From NCBI GenBank assembly GCA_021776335.1, contig JAJFGB010000009.1, positions 682,001-746,000 on the forward strand: 64,000 nucleotides of DNA, read 5' to 3'. The position numbers and the translations under genes are program-made. Every line of letters begins with the position of its first letter. Positions within the stretch are counted from its first letter, which is position 1. This DNA comes from Hyphococcus sp. GTDB taxonomy: Bacteria > Pseudomonadota > Alphaproteobacteria > Caulobacterales > Parvularculaceae. Positions 1-8,987 of this stretch are shown here, one piece after another. The notes below the pieces were generated by a model. That model did not search any database and was not told the DNA's origin. It saw only the letters and a program-made list of their open reading frames with translations.

Positions 1-250
1 GATCTATGACGGCCTTGAGGCGGCAGGCGTCGAAGTCCTTTATGATGAAACCAGGGCGCGGCCCGGCGAAAAATTTGCGCGCATGGATTTGATCGGCTTG
101 CCATACCAGGTCGTTATCGGCCCGCGTGGGCTCGAAAATGATGAGATCGAAGTTAAACGCCGCGCCGATGGCGAACGCCAGACGATGCAGGCTGAAAAAG
201 TGGTCGAGCACATCGCTGCTGTTGTGAAAGCTGAGCTGCGCTATTCATAA
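1..250 (+). CDS. proS: Prolyl-tRNA synthetase, C-terminal end (partial)
   Basis: The window opens inside a reading frame whose codons start at base 2 and stop with TAA at 248-250, giving about 82 residues. The segment reads like the anticodon-binding domain at the end of bacterial-type prolyl-tRNA synthetase: a GLEAAGVEVLYDE stretch, then RPGEKFARMDLIGLP and a VVIGPRGL turn. ProS charges tRNA-Pro in the cytoplasm. In many alphaproteobacteria proS lies directly upstream of the lol permease gene, as it does here 117 bp away. The N-terminal catalytic part lies outside the window, so class and completeness cannot be judged. Confidence 0.88.
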   Translation, partial: IYDGLEAAGVEVLYDETRARPGEKFARMDLIGLPYQVVIGPRGLENDEIEVKRRADGERQTMQAEKVVEHIAAVVKAELRYS

Positions 251-367
251 AGCGCTGCGGGTTGGCCGGAGGTTTTGAATTTTCGGGAAATTAACAATTT
301 TCGCCGTTATTTTGCCTTTCCATCGAATTAGGCTAGCGACCGATATGCAAACCGCCGCAGGAATTCA

Positions 368-1657
368 ATGAAGAACAATACTGGCGCGGCGACGCCGCCG
401 TTCAATTTTTTCGAGTGGATGGTTGCGCGCCGTTATCTAGGCGCGACGCGATCAGGAAAAGGCGTTTCGCTGATCTCCATTATCGCATTTGGCGGGATTA
501 GCCTTGCTGTGGCGGTGCTGATCATCGTGATGTCGGTCATGCAGGGCTTTCGCGCGAAGCTGCTCGAGCAAATGCTTGGGTTGAACGGTCATGTTTTCGT
601 TCAGCTGAGCGATCCGGCGGAGCCTGTCGACAGCCTGATTGAAAAGATCATGACTGTGCCCGGTGTTACTGCCGCTGCACCGCTCATTCAGGCGCCGGTT
701 TATGCGACGACGCCGGTCGGCGAGGAAGCGGTGCTGGTGCGTGCTATGCGTCGCGAGGATCTTCTCGGGATTGGCTCCATCACCGGAGATGAACAGATTG
801 AAAGTGGATCGTTTGATGGATTTGGCATTGGGAAAAACGGCGGCGGCGAAATTGCCATCGGGACAAGACTTGCGAGAGCTTTAGGCGTGAGCGCCGGTGG
901 CGGTGTTACGCTTATTACCGGCGGGGGTTCCGAAACAGCTTTTGGCCGTTTTCCTGTGCGTTCAAAAACCTATGTTGTCGGCGCGGTCTTCGAAGTCGAT
1001 AATTCGCAATATGATTCCACGATCATCTTCATGCCGCTCGAGCAGGCGCAAATATTCTTTTCGGCATCCGGCGCAACGAAACAAATAGAAGTGCGCGTCG
1101 AAGATCCAGACCGGCTCAATCTCTACATCCCCGCGATCGAAGCAATTGTCGAAGACAGACCGATGACGAATTGGACGCTCATTATAGGACCCTATTTCGA
1201 AGCGCTGAAAATCGAACGCAATGTCATGCGCCTGATTTTGCTCCTCATTGTTGCGATTGCTGCGCTCAATATCATCACAGGCCTCGTCATGCTGGTCAAA
1301 GACAAGACCGGCGATATTGCTGTCCTACGCACCATGGGCGCCACCCAAGGGTCGGTGATGCGGATATTTTTTATATCGGGCGCGCTGATTGGCGTGCTGG
1401 GGACGTTAACGGGTGTCGTTTTGGGCGCGCTTTTTGTCACCTATATTGATGTCATAGAGCGGGGCTTGTCTGCGTTGCTCAACACGGACCTTTTCAACGC
1501 CGAGATATATTTCTTTCAGCAGATTCCTGCGGAGATGCAGCTCGGCGAAGTAGTAACAATCGCTGGTTGGACGCTCTTTATGTCCTTCATATCGACGATC
1601 TATCCTGCCTGGCGCGCGGCGCGGCTCGATCCGGTGGAGGCGCTTCGATATGAGTAA
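368..1657 (+). CDS. lolC: Lipoprotein-releasing ABC transporter permease (LolC/LolE family)
   Basis: A 429-residue inner-membrane permease that, with LolD, extracts outer-membrane lipoproteins from the inner membrane and hands them to LolA. The N-terminus carries the family signature: FEWMVARRYL, then SLISIIAFGGISLAVAVLI as the first membrane span and MQGFRAKLLEQMLGLNGHV. A periplasmic domain of about 230 residues follows, then three C-terminal spans with the FtsX-like DIAVLRTMGAT segment, and it ends with DPVEALRYE. Alphaproteobacteria commonly use one LolC/E-type permease, presumably as a homodimer. The reading frame overlaps the next gene by 8 bp, indicating translational coupling. Confidence 0.93.
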   Translation: MKNNTGAATPPFNFFEWMVARRYLGATRSGKGVSLISIIAFGGISLAVAVLIIVMSVMQGFRAKLLEQMLGLNGHVFVQLSDPAEPVDSLIEKIMTVPGVTAAAPLIQAPVYATTPVGEEAVLVRAMRREDLLGIGSITGDEQIESGSFDGFGIGKNGGGEIAIGTRLARALGVSAGGGVTLITGGGSETAFGRFPVRSKTYVVGAVFEVDNSQYDSTIIFMPLEQAQIFFSASGATKQIEVRVEDPDRLNLYIPAIEAIVEDRPMTNWTLIIGPYFEALKIERNVMRLILLLIVAIAALNIITGLVMLVKDKTGDIAVLRTMGATQGSVMRIFFISGALIGVLGTLTGVVLGALFVTYIDVIERGLSALLNTDLFNAEIYFFQQIPAEMQLGEVVTIAGWTLFMSFISTIYPAWRAARLDPVEALRYE

Positions 1658-2078
1658 GGATCAGCCTTTGCCAAAATTTCCCTATTGGATTCAATCTTCG
1701 GATTTTACATCCGACGATTTTGGACCAGCCGATGCGAGTGAAATTTGTGATGAATTAAACCGCGTGGATTGGGCCGCCGCTGCGGAGAAGCGAAAAGAAC
1801 TGGAGGCGGCGGGTAGTGAGTTTTGCCTCGCAGGCATCGGGATCAACGCACCCGACGGGCGCATGCTCCACATTTGCCCTGATGAAAATGAACGATGCCG
1901 TATCGACTATAGTTTTTATGATTTGGAGAAGGTGTTGGGCATATTTACGCGTCGCAAATATCACGCGGGGACTGTTGAGGAAACGCCTCTCGCCATTGCA
2001 CCGTCACTGATCAAGGCATTTTATGAAAACCGATATTCAGATGTAAAAGTAGAGATTGAGGCGCAGCGACAAGCATGA
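1650..2078 (+). CDS. Unknown protein encoded inside the lol operon
   Basis: A 142-residue soluble, acidic protein with no signal peptide or membrane span that I do not recognise. It begins at ATG 1650 inside the end of the lol permease gene, with a GGAGG about nine bases upstream, and its stop overlaps the lolD start (ATGA at 2075-2078). Both overlaps argue that it is a real, translationally coupled gene of the lol operon. Visible features are a Trp/Phe-rich N-terminus ([10 protein letters not shown]), a central [37 protein letters not shown] stretch that looks like a small beta-sheet domain (positions about 58-92) and a helical C-terminus. A function in lipoprotein release is suggested only by position. 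Confidence 0.8.
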   Translation: MSKDQPLPKFPYWIQSSDFTSDDFGPADASEICDELNRVDWAAAAEKRKELEAAGSEFCLAGIGINAPDGRMLHICPDENERCRIDYSFYDLEKVLGIFTRRKYHAGTVEETPLAIAPSLIKAFYENRYSDVKVEIEAQRQA

Positions 2079-2764
2079 CGCAGAATAATTCAACAGCGCT
2101 GCATCTTAATAACGTCGCGCGTCGCTACGGCGATCTTGTGATTGTTGAGAACATCAATTTCAAACTGGCGCGCGGAGAAACCATTGCGTTGCTCGGTCCG
2201 TCGGGGTCGGGTAAATCCTCGCTGCTTCATATTGCGGGGCTTCTCGAGCAGCCTTCCGAGGGCGAAGTGCATATTGCTGGTCTCGCGACATCGCAGTTGA
2301 GCGATGCGGAGCGCACGCGGATCAGGCGCGATACGCTTGGATTTGTCTATCAATTCCATCATTTGCTGCCGGAGTTTTCAGCAATCGGCAATGTGATGTT
2401 GCCGCCGCTGATCGCAGGCGTAAAAAAGAAAAAAGCAGAAGAAGAGGCCGCGAGACTGCTGACAACGCTTGGTCTTGGCGAACGCCTTACCCATCAGCCT
2501 GGTCAGTTATCGGGCGGTGAACAACAGCGAACGGCAATTGCGCGTGCGCTGGCAAATAGTCCTGATATTTTGCTCGCAGATGAACCAACCGGCAATCTTG
2601 ATCCAAAAACGTCGGATGTTGTCTTCGACGCCCTCTTGAAACTGGTGCGAGAAGAAGGGTTGGCGGCGCTGGTTGCAACCCATGATCATCGGCTTGCCAA
2701 GCGGATGGACCGGGTGCTCACGATCAGGGACCAACGTCTGGTTGAGGTGAAGCAGACGGCTTAA
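2075..2764 (+). CDS. lolD: Lipoprotein-releasing system ATP-binding protein LolD
   Basis: A 229-residue ABC ATPase that powers lipoprotein release by the LolC/E permease encoded just upstream. Walker A is GPSGSGKSS near residue 41, the Q-loop region is [16 protein letters not shown] (typical of the LolD/MacB family), the ABC signature is LSGGEQQR near 145 and Walker B is [13 protein letters not shown]. The H-loop histidine is in VATHDHRLA. It starts by ATGA overlap with the unknown middle gene, and its stop overlaps the convergent cfa stop by four bases. Length and motifs are normal for the family. Confidence 0.94.
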   Translation: MTQNNSTALHLNNVARRYGDLVIVENINFKLARGETIALLGPSGSGKSSLLHIAGLLEQPSEGEVHIAGLATSQLSDAERTRIRRDTLGFVYQFHHLLPEFSAIGNVMLPPLIAGVKKKKAEEEAARLLTTLGLGERLTHQPGQLSGGEQQRTAIARALANSPDILLADEPTGNLDPKTSDVVFDALLKLVREEGLAALVATHDHRLAKRMDRVLTIRDQRLVEVKQTA

Positions 2765-3984
2765 GACCGCCCAGCTGCGAGCTGGCGAACATTCGTTGTG
2801 CCGGCCCTAAATCCCGCTTCGCAATAGGCCAGATAAAACCGCCACAGTTTTTTGAATTTATCATCAAACCCTAATAGTCGAATATCGTCCCAGGCTATTA
2901 AAAAATCCTGATGCCATTTGTTGAGCGTGAGGGCATAGTCCTGACCAAACTCGCTTGTCGAACGAAGCGACAGGCCAGCCTTTTCCATATGAGAATTCAA
3001 TAGGGACGGGCTTGGAAGCAAGCCGCCCGGAAAGATATAGCGCTGGATGAAATCTGTTGATCGCGAATAGCGGTCAAAAAACCGGTCCGCAATTGTAATA
3101 ATCTGCAGGCCGGCAATGCCACCAGGATTTAGCGCCTCTCGGATTTTGTCAAAATAGGTTTGCCAATACTGCTTCCCGACGGCTTCAAACATTTCGATCG
3201 AAACAATTTTGTCAAATGTTTCGCGGACATCGCGATAGTCCTGCAAACGAAATTCAACCTTGTCGCTGAGGCCTTCTTTAAAAATTCTCTTGCGTGCGTA
3301 GTCATATTGCGATGGCGACAGGGTGAGACCGGTCACTTTGGCGCCGACATTTTTTGCAGCATATTCGGCGAAACCGCCCCAACCAGATCCGATTTCCAGG
3401 ACAGTTTCATCTGGCTGTAGATTGATTGATTGCGCTAGTTTGCGATATTTGTTGATTTGTGCGGTGGCGAGGTCCGCGCCAGGAGATGGAAATCGCGCTG
3501 ACGAATATGTCATCGTCGAGTCCAGCCATTTTTCATAAAAGCCGTTGCCGAGATCGTAATGCGCCGTGATATTGCGCTTCGACCCTTCCGGCGTGTTATT
3601 GTTGATGGCGTGACGCACATTATTCAGTAAATCCAGAAATGGCGCTGCGCGGAAAACATCCTGCATGTAATCGGCATTGCGTGCGAAAACGTAAAGACAT
3701 GCAGCCAGGTTTGGCGTTTCCCATTGCTCGTCGGCGTAACTTTCAAAGAACCCTATATCGCCTCCAAAAACCACACGGCGTGCAAAGGAAAAATTATTGA
3801 CGACGACGGTCGCTGATGCTTCCGGTTCTTCATCGCCCTTGAATGTCAGTGACCTGCCGTCTGGCAGCACAAAGGTAAGCGCGGCATATTTGATATGGAT
3901 GAGTGCGCGGCAAGCGAACCGGAAGGAAAATGGCAATCCAGCCAGTACGGTATCGATATTTTTTTCGGTAACGATCGTGTTCAT
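2761..3984 (-). CDS. cfa: Cyclopropane-fatty-acyl-phospholipid synthase
   Basis: A SAM-dependent enzyme that adds a methylene bridge to unsaturated acyl chains of membrane phospholipids. The 407-residue chain has an N-terminal SCP2-like region, then the CFA signature [14 protein letters not shown] and MTYSSARF, the SAM-binding loop [16 protein letters not shown], and [17 protein letters not shown], all conserved in CFA synthases. The reading frame can be extended three codons to GTG at 3993, but ATG at 3984 is the more likely start. It converges on lolD with a 4-bp overlap of the stop codons. A C20 mycolic-type methyltransferase is less likely given the bacterial membrane context. Confidence 0.9.
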   Translation of the reverse strand: MNTIVTEKNIDTVLAGLPFSFRFACRALIHIKYAALTFVLPDGRSLTFKGDEEPEASATVVVNNFSFARRVVFGGDIGFFESYADEQWETPNLAACLYVFARNADYMQDVFRAAPFLDLLNNVRHAINNNTPEGSKRNITAHYDLGNGFYEKWLDSTMTYSSARFPSPGADLATAQINKYRKLAQSINLQPDETVLEIGSGWGGFAEYAAKNVGAKVTGLTLSPSQYDYARKRIFKEGLSDKVEFRLQDYRDVRETFDKIVSIEMFEAVGKQYWQTYFDKIREALNPGGIAGLQIITIADRFFDRYSRSTDFIQRYIFPGGLLPSPSLLNSHMEKAGLSLRSTSEFGQDYALTLNKWHQDFLIAWDDIRLLGFDDKFKKLWRFYLAYCEAGFRAGTTNVRQLAAGRS

Positions 3985-4422
3985 GTCGTACACGTTCCAT
4001 CACACTTCTAGAGGCATTAGATATGATCTTTGTCAAACATGGCTAGCGGTTTTGTATCAGTTCATGCGCATTTGCCGGGTACCAGCGAGGGTGGTTTTGA
4101 TCAGCTATTGGATTCGAATTGATTTTTCAGACTGTTACGCCGCCTATGCACATCAAATTGGCGTCGGGTGATTGATTTCAAAATGACCGCCCGAGGACGC
4201 GTTTTGCCCAAGGTGCACAAGACTTCCACCCAGATCATCAAGACGCAGGCCGTGCTCGGGATTCGCCTGCTGCGTGCAATTCGGGATTGTCTGCTATGCG
4301 TGGATTGATTTAAAACCAGGCAGGGATTGCCCTTTGTTTCATGATTTCAACGGGTTCGTGCGACTGGACCGGATCAGTCATAGCCGGTAAGAATGACGCA
4401 TCGTGGTGTCAGGGGTTAGTCA
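3985..4422. other. Intergenic region between cfa and a small membrane protein gene
   Basis: About 430 bp with no convincing gene. A 41-codon open frame (4183-4308, plus strand) is basic in composition but has no clear ribosome binding site and I do not accept it. The stretch should hold the divergent promoters for cfa (left) and for the membrane protein gene (right); I see no clean operator palindrome. Confidence 0.5.
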
Positions 4423-4833
4423 ATGAATATCGAACAGGTTCTCGCGACATTTGGGTTGGGCGGCTTGGTGGCGGATGAGTTTTTTGTGACGCAGATCGGC
4501 GTGCTCGCGCTGACGGGTGTCCTTTTTATAGCGTCATTGGCGCTTTGTATTATGGCCATGCGTGCTGCTTCGGGCGCGAAACGGGCGAGGGCGGACGTGC
4601 AAAGCACGGCGTCGTCAATGCAGGATATGGCCGGAGAGATGCGCCAATTAACAGCGCAGGTTGAGCGCGCAAGCTACAGCCAGGGCCGCCATGATCTTGA
4701 AGGTGATGCAAGCGATGTCAGCGCCGAGGCTTCGCTGGATCTGGGTGAAAGCGAAATCGACCTGCAGATCGAGGATGAACCCAAAAAATCCGGGCCGTCA
4801 GCCCTGCTGCGCGGATTGCTGCGGCGCCGTTAG
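4423..4833 (+). CDS. Small single-span membrane protein with coiled-coil segment, unknown
   Basis: A 136-residue protein with one strong membrane span at about residues 25-48 (IGVLALTGVLFIASLALCI), followed by a short helical, probably coiled-coil segment at 55-85, an acidic serine-rich linker and a basic tail (LLRGLLRRR). ATG 4423 follows an AGGGG. It resembles the many alphaproteobacterial inner-membrane proteins with a DUF948-like or methyl-accepting-like helix, but I cannot assign a family. The end converges with kdsD (4-bp overlap), so it is unlikely to be cotranscribed with a neighbour. Confidence 0.65.
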   Translation: MNIEQVLATFGLGGLVADEFFVTQIGVLALTGVLFIASLALCIMAMRAASGAKRARADVQSTASSMQDMAGEMRQLTAQVERASYSQGRHDLEGDASDVSAEASLDLGESEIDLQIEDEPKKSGPSALLRGLLRRR

Positions 4834-5783
4834 AGAACGCCAATCGATAAGCAGTCGTGGACGTGAACGAGTCCTATTGGGCGCATGTTTTCTACGACGA
4901 ATAAGGCGGTAATTTTCTCACGGCTCATCAATGCGAGAACATCGCCTGCAAGCGCATCAGATGCAGCCGTTCGGGGTGATTTGGTCATCACATCCGCGGC
5001 GGTCTTTGCTGCAAGGCCCGTTTCGAATTGTCGGCGAAGATCGCCATCGGTAATTATCCCGATCAGGCAGCCGTCGTTATCGACAATACCGGCGCACCCA
5101 AATCCGCCAGTGGTGATTGTCTTGACCGCTTCAGGCAACGGCGACGACAATTTTACGAGTGGTAATTTTTCAGGTCCATGCATCAAATCCGTGACCCGTC
5201 GCAATGCGGCGCCAAGATTGCCGCCGGGATGAAAGCCTTGAAAATCATCGGCGGTAAATCCGCGTTTGCGTAACAAGGCAATCGCCAGAGCGTCGCCGGC
5301 AGCCATCATCATGGTGGTCGATGTCGTTGGCGCCCGGGTTTCGCCACAGGCCTCTTTTGACTGGGGAAGGATCAGCGCGGCTGTCGCCGCTTTGGCCAAA
5401 GTTGATTCTTCAGCGCCGGTAATCGCCGCAACGGGAATTGAAAATCGTGCGGCATAGGCCAGTAAATCACGCAGTTCAGCGGTTTCACCCGATTTTGAAA
5501 GCGCCAGAATAACGTCCTTTGACGAAACCATGCCGAGATCGCCGTGGCTGGCCTCGCCTGGGTGGACGAATGTGGCCGGCGCGCCGGTCGATGCGAAGGT
5601 CGATGCGATTTTACGCGCCACATGCCCTGATTTTCCCATGCCGGAGACGATGATTCGACCATCAGCGGCGTCGAGCAGGCTAACCACAGCTGAAAAACCG
5701 CCATCCAGGGATTTTTGGAGCGCATTGAGCCCCGCTATTTCCAAGGCAATAACTTCGCGTGCGATGTCCACAGGGGTCGTCAT
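4830..5783 (-). CDS. kdsD: Arabinose-5-phosphate isomerase (KpsF/GutQ/KdsD family)
   Basis: Interconverts ribulose-5-phosphate and arabinose-5-phosphate, the first step towards Kdo of lipopolysaccharide. The 317-residue chain has an N-terminal SIS sugar-isomerase domain (GRIIVSGMGKSGHVARKIASTFASTG, then HPGEASHGDLGM and ALSKSGET) and two C-terminal CBS domains from about residue 205. ATG 5783 has GGAG eight bases upstream. It is transcribed divergently from kdsA across an 89-bp gap, so the two Kdo genes share a regulatory region. Length and domain order are normal. Confidence 0.93.
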   Translation of the reverse strand: MTTPVDIAREVIALEIAGLNALQKSLDGGFSAVVSLLDAADGRIIVSGMGKSGHVARKIASTFASTGAPATFVHPGEASHGDLGMVSSKDVILALSKSGETAELRDLLAYAARFSIPVAAITGAEESTLAKAATAALILPQSKEACGETRAPTTSTTMMMAAGDALAIALLRKRGFTADDFQGFHPGGNLGAALRRVTDLMHGPEKLPLVKLSSPLPEAVKTITTGGFGCAGIVDNDGCLIGIITDGDLRRQFETGLAAKTAADVMTKSPRTAASDALAGDVLALMSREKITALFVVENMRPIGLVHVHDCLSIGVL

Positions 5784-5872
5784 CTGATCTCCAGTGATTT
5801 AGCGGCTATTGCCCCCGAGCGAGGCCCGGGCCATTTAAAGCCTATTCGCTGAAAACGCCACGGGAGCGCTCT

Positions 5873-6745
5873 ATGTCCGCTGACGATAATATTGTCAAAA
5901 TCACAAAGAAAAGCGCTGAGCTGACGATCGGCAATCATCTGCCGATTACTGTGTTTGCCGGGCCATGCGTGATGGAGAGCCGTGACCATGCGCTGGAATG
6001 CGCTTCTGCGTTGAAGGAAATCGGCGAACGGCTCGGCGTCGCGCTGGTTTACAAATCATCCTTTGACAAAGCGAATCGGACCAGTGGCAATTCCTCCAGA
6101 GGGCTGGGATTGGCGGCGGCGCTGCCGGTTTTTGCCGAGATTGGCGAGGCATTGGGATTGCCGGTTGTCACTGATGTGCATGCGGCTGACCAATGTGCGC
6201 CGGTCGCGGAAGTTGTCGATGTCTTGCAAATTCCAGCTTTCTTATGTCGGCAAACTGATTTGCTTGTCGCTGCGGCGAAAACCGGACGGGTGATCAAAAT
6301 CAAAAAAGGCCAGTTTTTGGCGCCATGGGATATGGCGAATGTTGCGTCGAAAGTGCGTGAAGCCGGGAACAATAATATTCTTTTGACGGAGCGCGGCGCG
6401 AGCTTTGGTTACAACACGCTGGTCAGTGATTTCCGCAGCATACCGATTATGGCGCGAGAAACGGGGTGTCCCGTGATTTTTGACATCACTCATTCTGTTC
6501 AGACCCCAGGCGGCTCCGGAACGACATCTGGCGGGCAGCGCGAATTTGCGCCCTCATTGGCGCGCGCAGCTGTTGCCGTTGGTGTCGCGGGCGTCTTTGC
6601 TGAAACCCATCCCGATCCAGACAAGGCGCCGTCAGACGGTCCCAATATGATTCCGCTGAAGCAGTTTGAGCCGTTTTTGAAGGACATCATGGCGCTGGAC
6701 AAAATGGCGAAAACGCGTTCATCCCTGCATGGATATGCTGATTAA
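5873..6745 (+). CDS. kdsA: 3-deoxy-8-phosphooctulonate synthase (Kdo-8-P synthase)
   Basis: Condenses arabinose-5-phosphate with phosphoenolpyruvate to give Kdo-8-phosphate. The 290-residue chain contains YKSSFDKANRTS, the IPAFLCRQTDLL substrate loop and TPGGSGTTSGGQREF, all diagnostic. The early motif AGPCVMES has cysteine at position 32, where the metal-independent E. coli enzyme has asparagine, so this should be the metal-dependent class. GGGAG precedes ATG 5873. Kdo synthesis here is split between divergent kdsD and kdsA. Confidence 0.95.
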   Translation: MSADDNIVKITKKSAELTIGNHLPITVFAGPCVMESRDHALECASALKEIGERLGVALVYKSSFDKANRTSGNSSRGLGLAAALPVFAEIGEALGLPVVTDVHAADQCAPVAEVVDVLQIPAFLCRQTDLLVAAAKTGRVIKIKKGQFLAPWDMANVASKVREAGNNNILLTERGASFGYNTLVSDFRSIPIMARETGCPVIFDITHSVQTPGGSGTTSGGQREFAPSLARAAVAVGVAGVFAETHPDPDKAPSDGPNMIPLKQFEPFLKDIMALDKMAKTRSSLHGYAD

Positions 6746-6750
6746 CGCCG

Positions 6751-7620
6751 TTAGCGTTGAGCTTTCAGGAAATCCGCAAAGGCCTCTGAAAACTCAGGGC
6801 TTTTCAGTCCAAGCGAAACATTTGCCTTAAGCCAACCCAGCTTGTCTCCGCAATCATGGCTGACACCTTCATATTCATAAGCGAAGAAGGGCTGAGACTT
6901 CATCAGCGCGTCCATAGCATCGGTCAGCTGAATTTCGCCGCCGGCGCCGCGTGGTGTTTTTTCAAGCAGGTCGAAAATCTCCGGCTGTAAGATGTAACGA
7001 CCTGTAATGGCGAGATTTGATGGCGCGTCGGCAGGGGCGGGTTTTTCAACCATACCGGACATTTCAAACAGGTTTCCAGACCGGCCGTCTTTGGGCGCTA
7101 CAATGCCGTATTTATTTGTTTCTTCTTTCGCCACCTCTTCGACGGCAATGATGTTGCCGCCGGATTTGTTATATTCGGCGACCATCTGCGCAAGGGCGCT
7201 TGGTTTTCCATCAATGATGACGTCGGGGAGGGAAACGGCAAAAGGCTCGTTACCAATAATATCGCGTGCGCACCAAACAGCATGGCCGAGCCCAAGTGGC
7301 TTTTGTTGGCGCGTATATGAAAGCGCGCCAGCCGCCGGAATGGTCCTGCGCACGCTGTCCAGAATCGCTGCTTTCTTTTTCGTCTCGAGGCCGGCTTCCA
7401 GCTCAAAGGCGTGGTCGAAATAATCTTCGATGGCGCTTTTGCCACGGCCGGTAACAAGAACCACATGCTCAATGCCGGCTTCAAAAGCTTCATTGACCAC
7501 ATAGTCAATAAGCGGCCGGTCTACGACGGGCAATAATTCCTTGGGAATGGATTTTGTCGCCGGCAATACCCGGGTCCCGTGACCAGCAACAGGGATGACG
7601 ACTTTTCGAACCGGTTTCAT
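6751..7620 (-). CDS. galU: UTP-glucose-1-phosphate uridylyltransferase
   Basis: Makes UDP-glucose from UTP and glucose-1-phosphate for cell-surface polysaccharides and glycolipids. The nucleotide-binding signature is PVAGHGTRVLPATKSIPKELLP at residues 7-28, followed by RPLIDYVVNEA and the VEKP segment. I place the start at ATG 7620 (289 residues), because the 28-residue upstream extension of the frame would run into the next gene and is not family-like. It converges with kdsA with only five bases between stops; AACGC-CGTTA-GCGTT (6744-6758) there could form a weak hairpin. Confidence 0.93.
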   Translation of the reverse strand: MKPVRKVVIPVAGHGTRVLPATKSIPKELLPVVDRPLIDYVVNEAFEAGIEHVVLVTGRGKSAIEDYFDHAFELEAGLETKKKAAILDSVRRTIPAAGALSYTRQQKPLGLGHAVWCARDIIGNEPFAVSLPDVIIDGKPSALAQMVAEYNKSGGNIIAVEEVAKEETNKYGIVAPKDGRSGNLFEMSGMVEKPAPADAPSNLAITGRYILQPEIFDLLEKTPRGAGGEIQLTDAMDALMKSQPFFAYEYEGVSHDCGDKLGWLKANVSLGLKSPEFSEAFADFLKAQR

Positions 7621-7663
7621 GACGTAACTCGCGCGTTGGCGCTGCGGTGGGCGCAGCTGAAAA

Positions 7664-8812
7664 TCACTTCGGGCCCTTATCCTCAGGACTGGCGCTGAGA
7701 TCAACCGCCTCGACTGCCAGCCTTAGTTTTAGATTGTCTACGCGCCTGCCTGAATCCGCCGCGAGGTCATGGTAAAAGAGGTTGAAATCCTGGGGGCGCC
7801 ATTGGTTGCCGAACCAATGGCGTCGTCGGAGAAAGTCTTGCGGTGGCGAATCGACTGCCAGGATGCCGTTTCGACATTGTGCGCCTGTTGCCGCCGCTAT
7901 CGGCGGCGGTGTTTCTCTTATGCGAGGCCCTGTCGCCGAAGCAGCGCCGAGATGGGCCTGCGGATCTGCCGCCAATTCTGAAATCGTCCAGCTGATTGGG
8001 TTAACACACAAAATTTCCGGATTGCGAAGGGAAATGAGATTGCGATCGTCGTTCCAGATGAGCGCCCGCTGACTATGTCGATCCTCTTCCGCCTCGAAGC
8101 CCGATTCAAGATCGATATAGGAAATTATGCACCGTATGTCCTCTTTCGATGCGCAAGGAGGGATTGTGAGCAGGGCATCTTCAAAAACCGAAACAGAAAC
8201 AGCCTGTCCGATAATATATGTTGCCGCCAGGTTTCGGCGCAAATTTTCGTTGCCCGCTATATGAAATTGCAAAAGTCCCAGGACATGCAGACCGCCCTGA
8301 CCGTAGCCGACGAGGATAATGGGCCTGTCTACCGGGCGTTCGGCAAGAAAGTGCAAAAACGCATTTTCAACATCTTTATAAGCCATCTCATGTGCTGCCA
8401 GGCCGTCAAATTTATGCGTGAATGAAGAAAACAAGGTCGCCTGACGGTAACGCGGGCCATAGACAGCGCCGGCCAGCATGAATGGGCCAGCTTCATTTGG
8501 CGCTGCAACGCCGCGCAAAACAGCATCCGCAACGTTATCCGTTAGCGGTGCATTCCAATGATTGTTTGACGCATAAGTGGTGGAGTGAACGTAAAATACA
8601 TCTGCTTCTCCGGCGCCGAGATCGTCGGGCCACAACACCCAGGCGCCGCGGGCGCCATAGGCCGGCGGCGGCGGCGGCGTGTCGGTTTGAAAGGGTGTGC
8701 GGGGATTGAGCGAAAAGAGTGTGATGTTGTCCTGAAAAACCACCGCAACCACGCTCAGAATGAACGCGAGGGCAAAGGCGGCAATCCCAAAGCTCGTTCG
8801 CCATGAAACCAC
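7664..8812 (-). CDS. DUF3089 alpha/beta-hydrolase-like protein lacking the nucleophile serine
   Basis: About 382 residues with an N-terminal membrane anchor (AALAF-type span near residues 10-28), a proline-rich linker (TPPPPPAYG), then a DUF3089 domain: ADVFYVHSTTY, AGAVYGPRYRQATLF and AYKDVENAFLHFL. The nucleophile elbow, usually GHSQG in this family, reads GYGQG (near residue 169-173), so the serine is glycine. The nearby IGQAVSVSVFED stretch is conserved. GTG 8812 is preferred over TTG 8824 because GGGAG lies five bases upstream of it. It lies just upstream of galU on the same strand (gap 43 bp). With this substitution, hydrolase activity is doubtful. Confidence 0.78.
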   Translation of the reverse strand: MVSWRTSFGIAAFALAFILSVVAVVFQDNITLFSLNPRTPFQTDTPPPPPAYGARGAWVLWPDDLGAGEADVFYVHSTTYASNNHWNAPLTDNVADAVLRGVAAPNEAGPFMLAGAVYGPRYRQATLFSSFTHKFDGLAAHEMAYKDVENAFLHFLAERPVDRPIILVGYGQGGLHVLGLLQFHIAGNENLRRNLAATYIIGQAVSVSVFEDALLTIPPCASKEDIRCIISYIDLESGFEAEEDRHSQRALIWNDDRNLISLRNPEILCVNPISWTISELAADPQAHLGAASATGPRIRETPPPIAAATGAQCRNGILAVDSPPQDFLRRRHWFGNQWRPQDFNLFYHDLAADSGRRVDNLKLRLAVEAVDLSASPEDKGPK

Positions 8813-8987
8813 AAAAACTCCCAAGTTTGCCCCCGCTCAGCCTTTTATTCGCCCGGCTCCATCACCATATTGGCTCGCGAGCCGAATTTGACGCCCGCAT
8901 TAATTGTTAATTTGTTTACAGGGATCGGGCAAAATCAGTGTTTAACGCTATAGAGAATACGCCCCAAACGGCAATAGCGATGGAAAT

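Noticed and set aside
4183-4308. 41-codon open frame in the cfa upstream gap
   Set aside because: No convincing ribosome binding site and no recognisable features; length is compatible with chance.
7621-7704. 28-residue N-terminal extension of galU
   Set aside because: It would overlap the end of the upstream gene and lacks conservation; the canonical start motif begins at ATG 7620.
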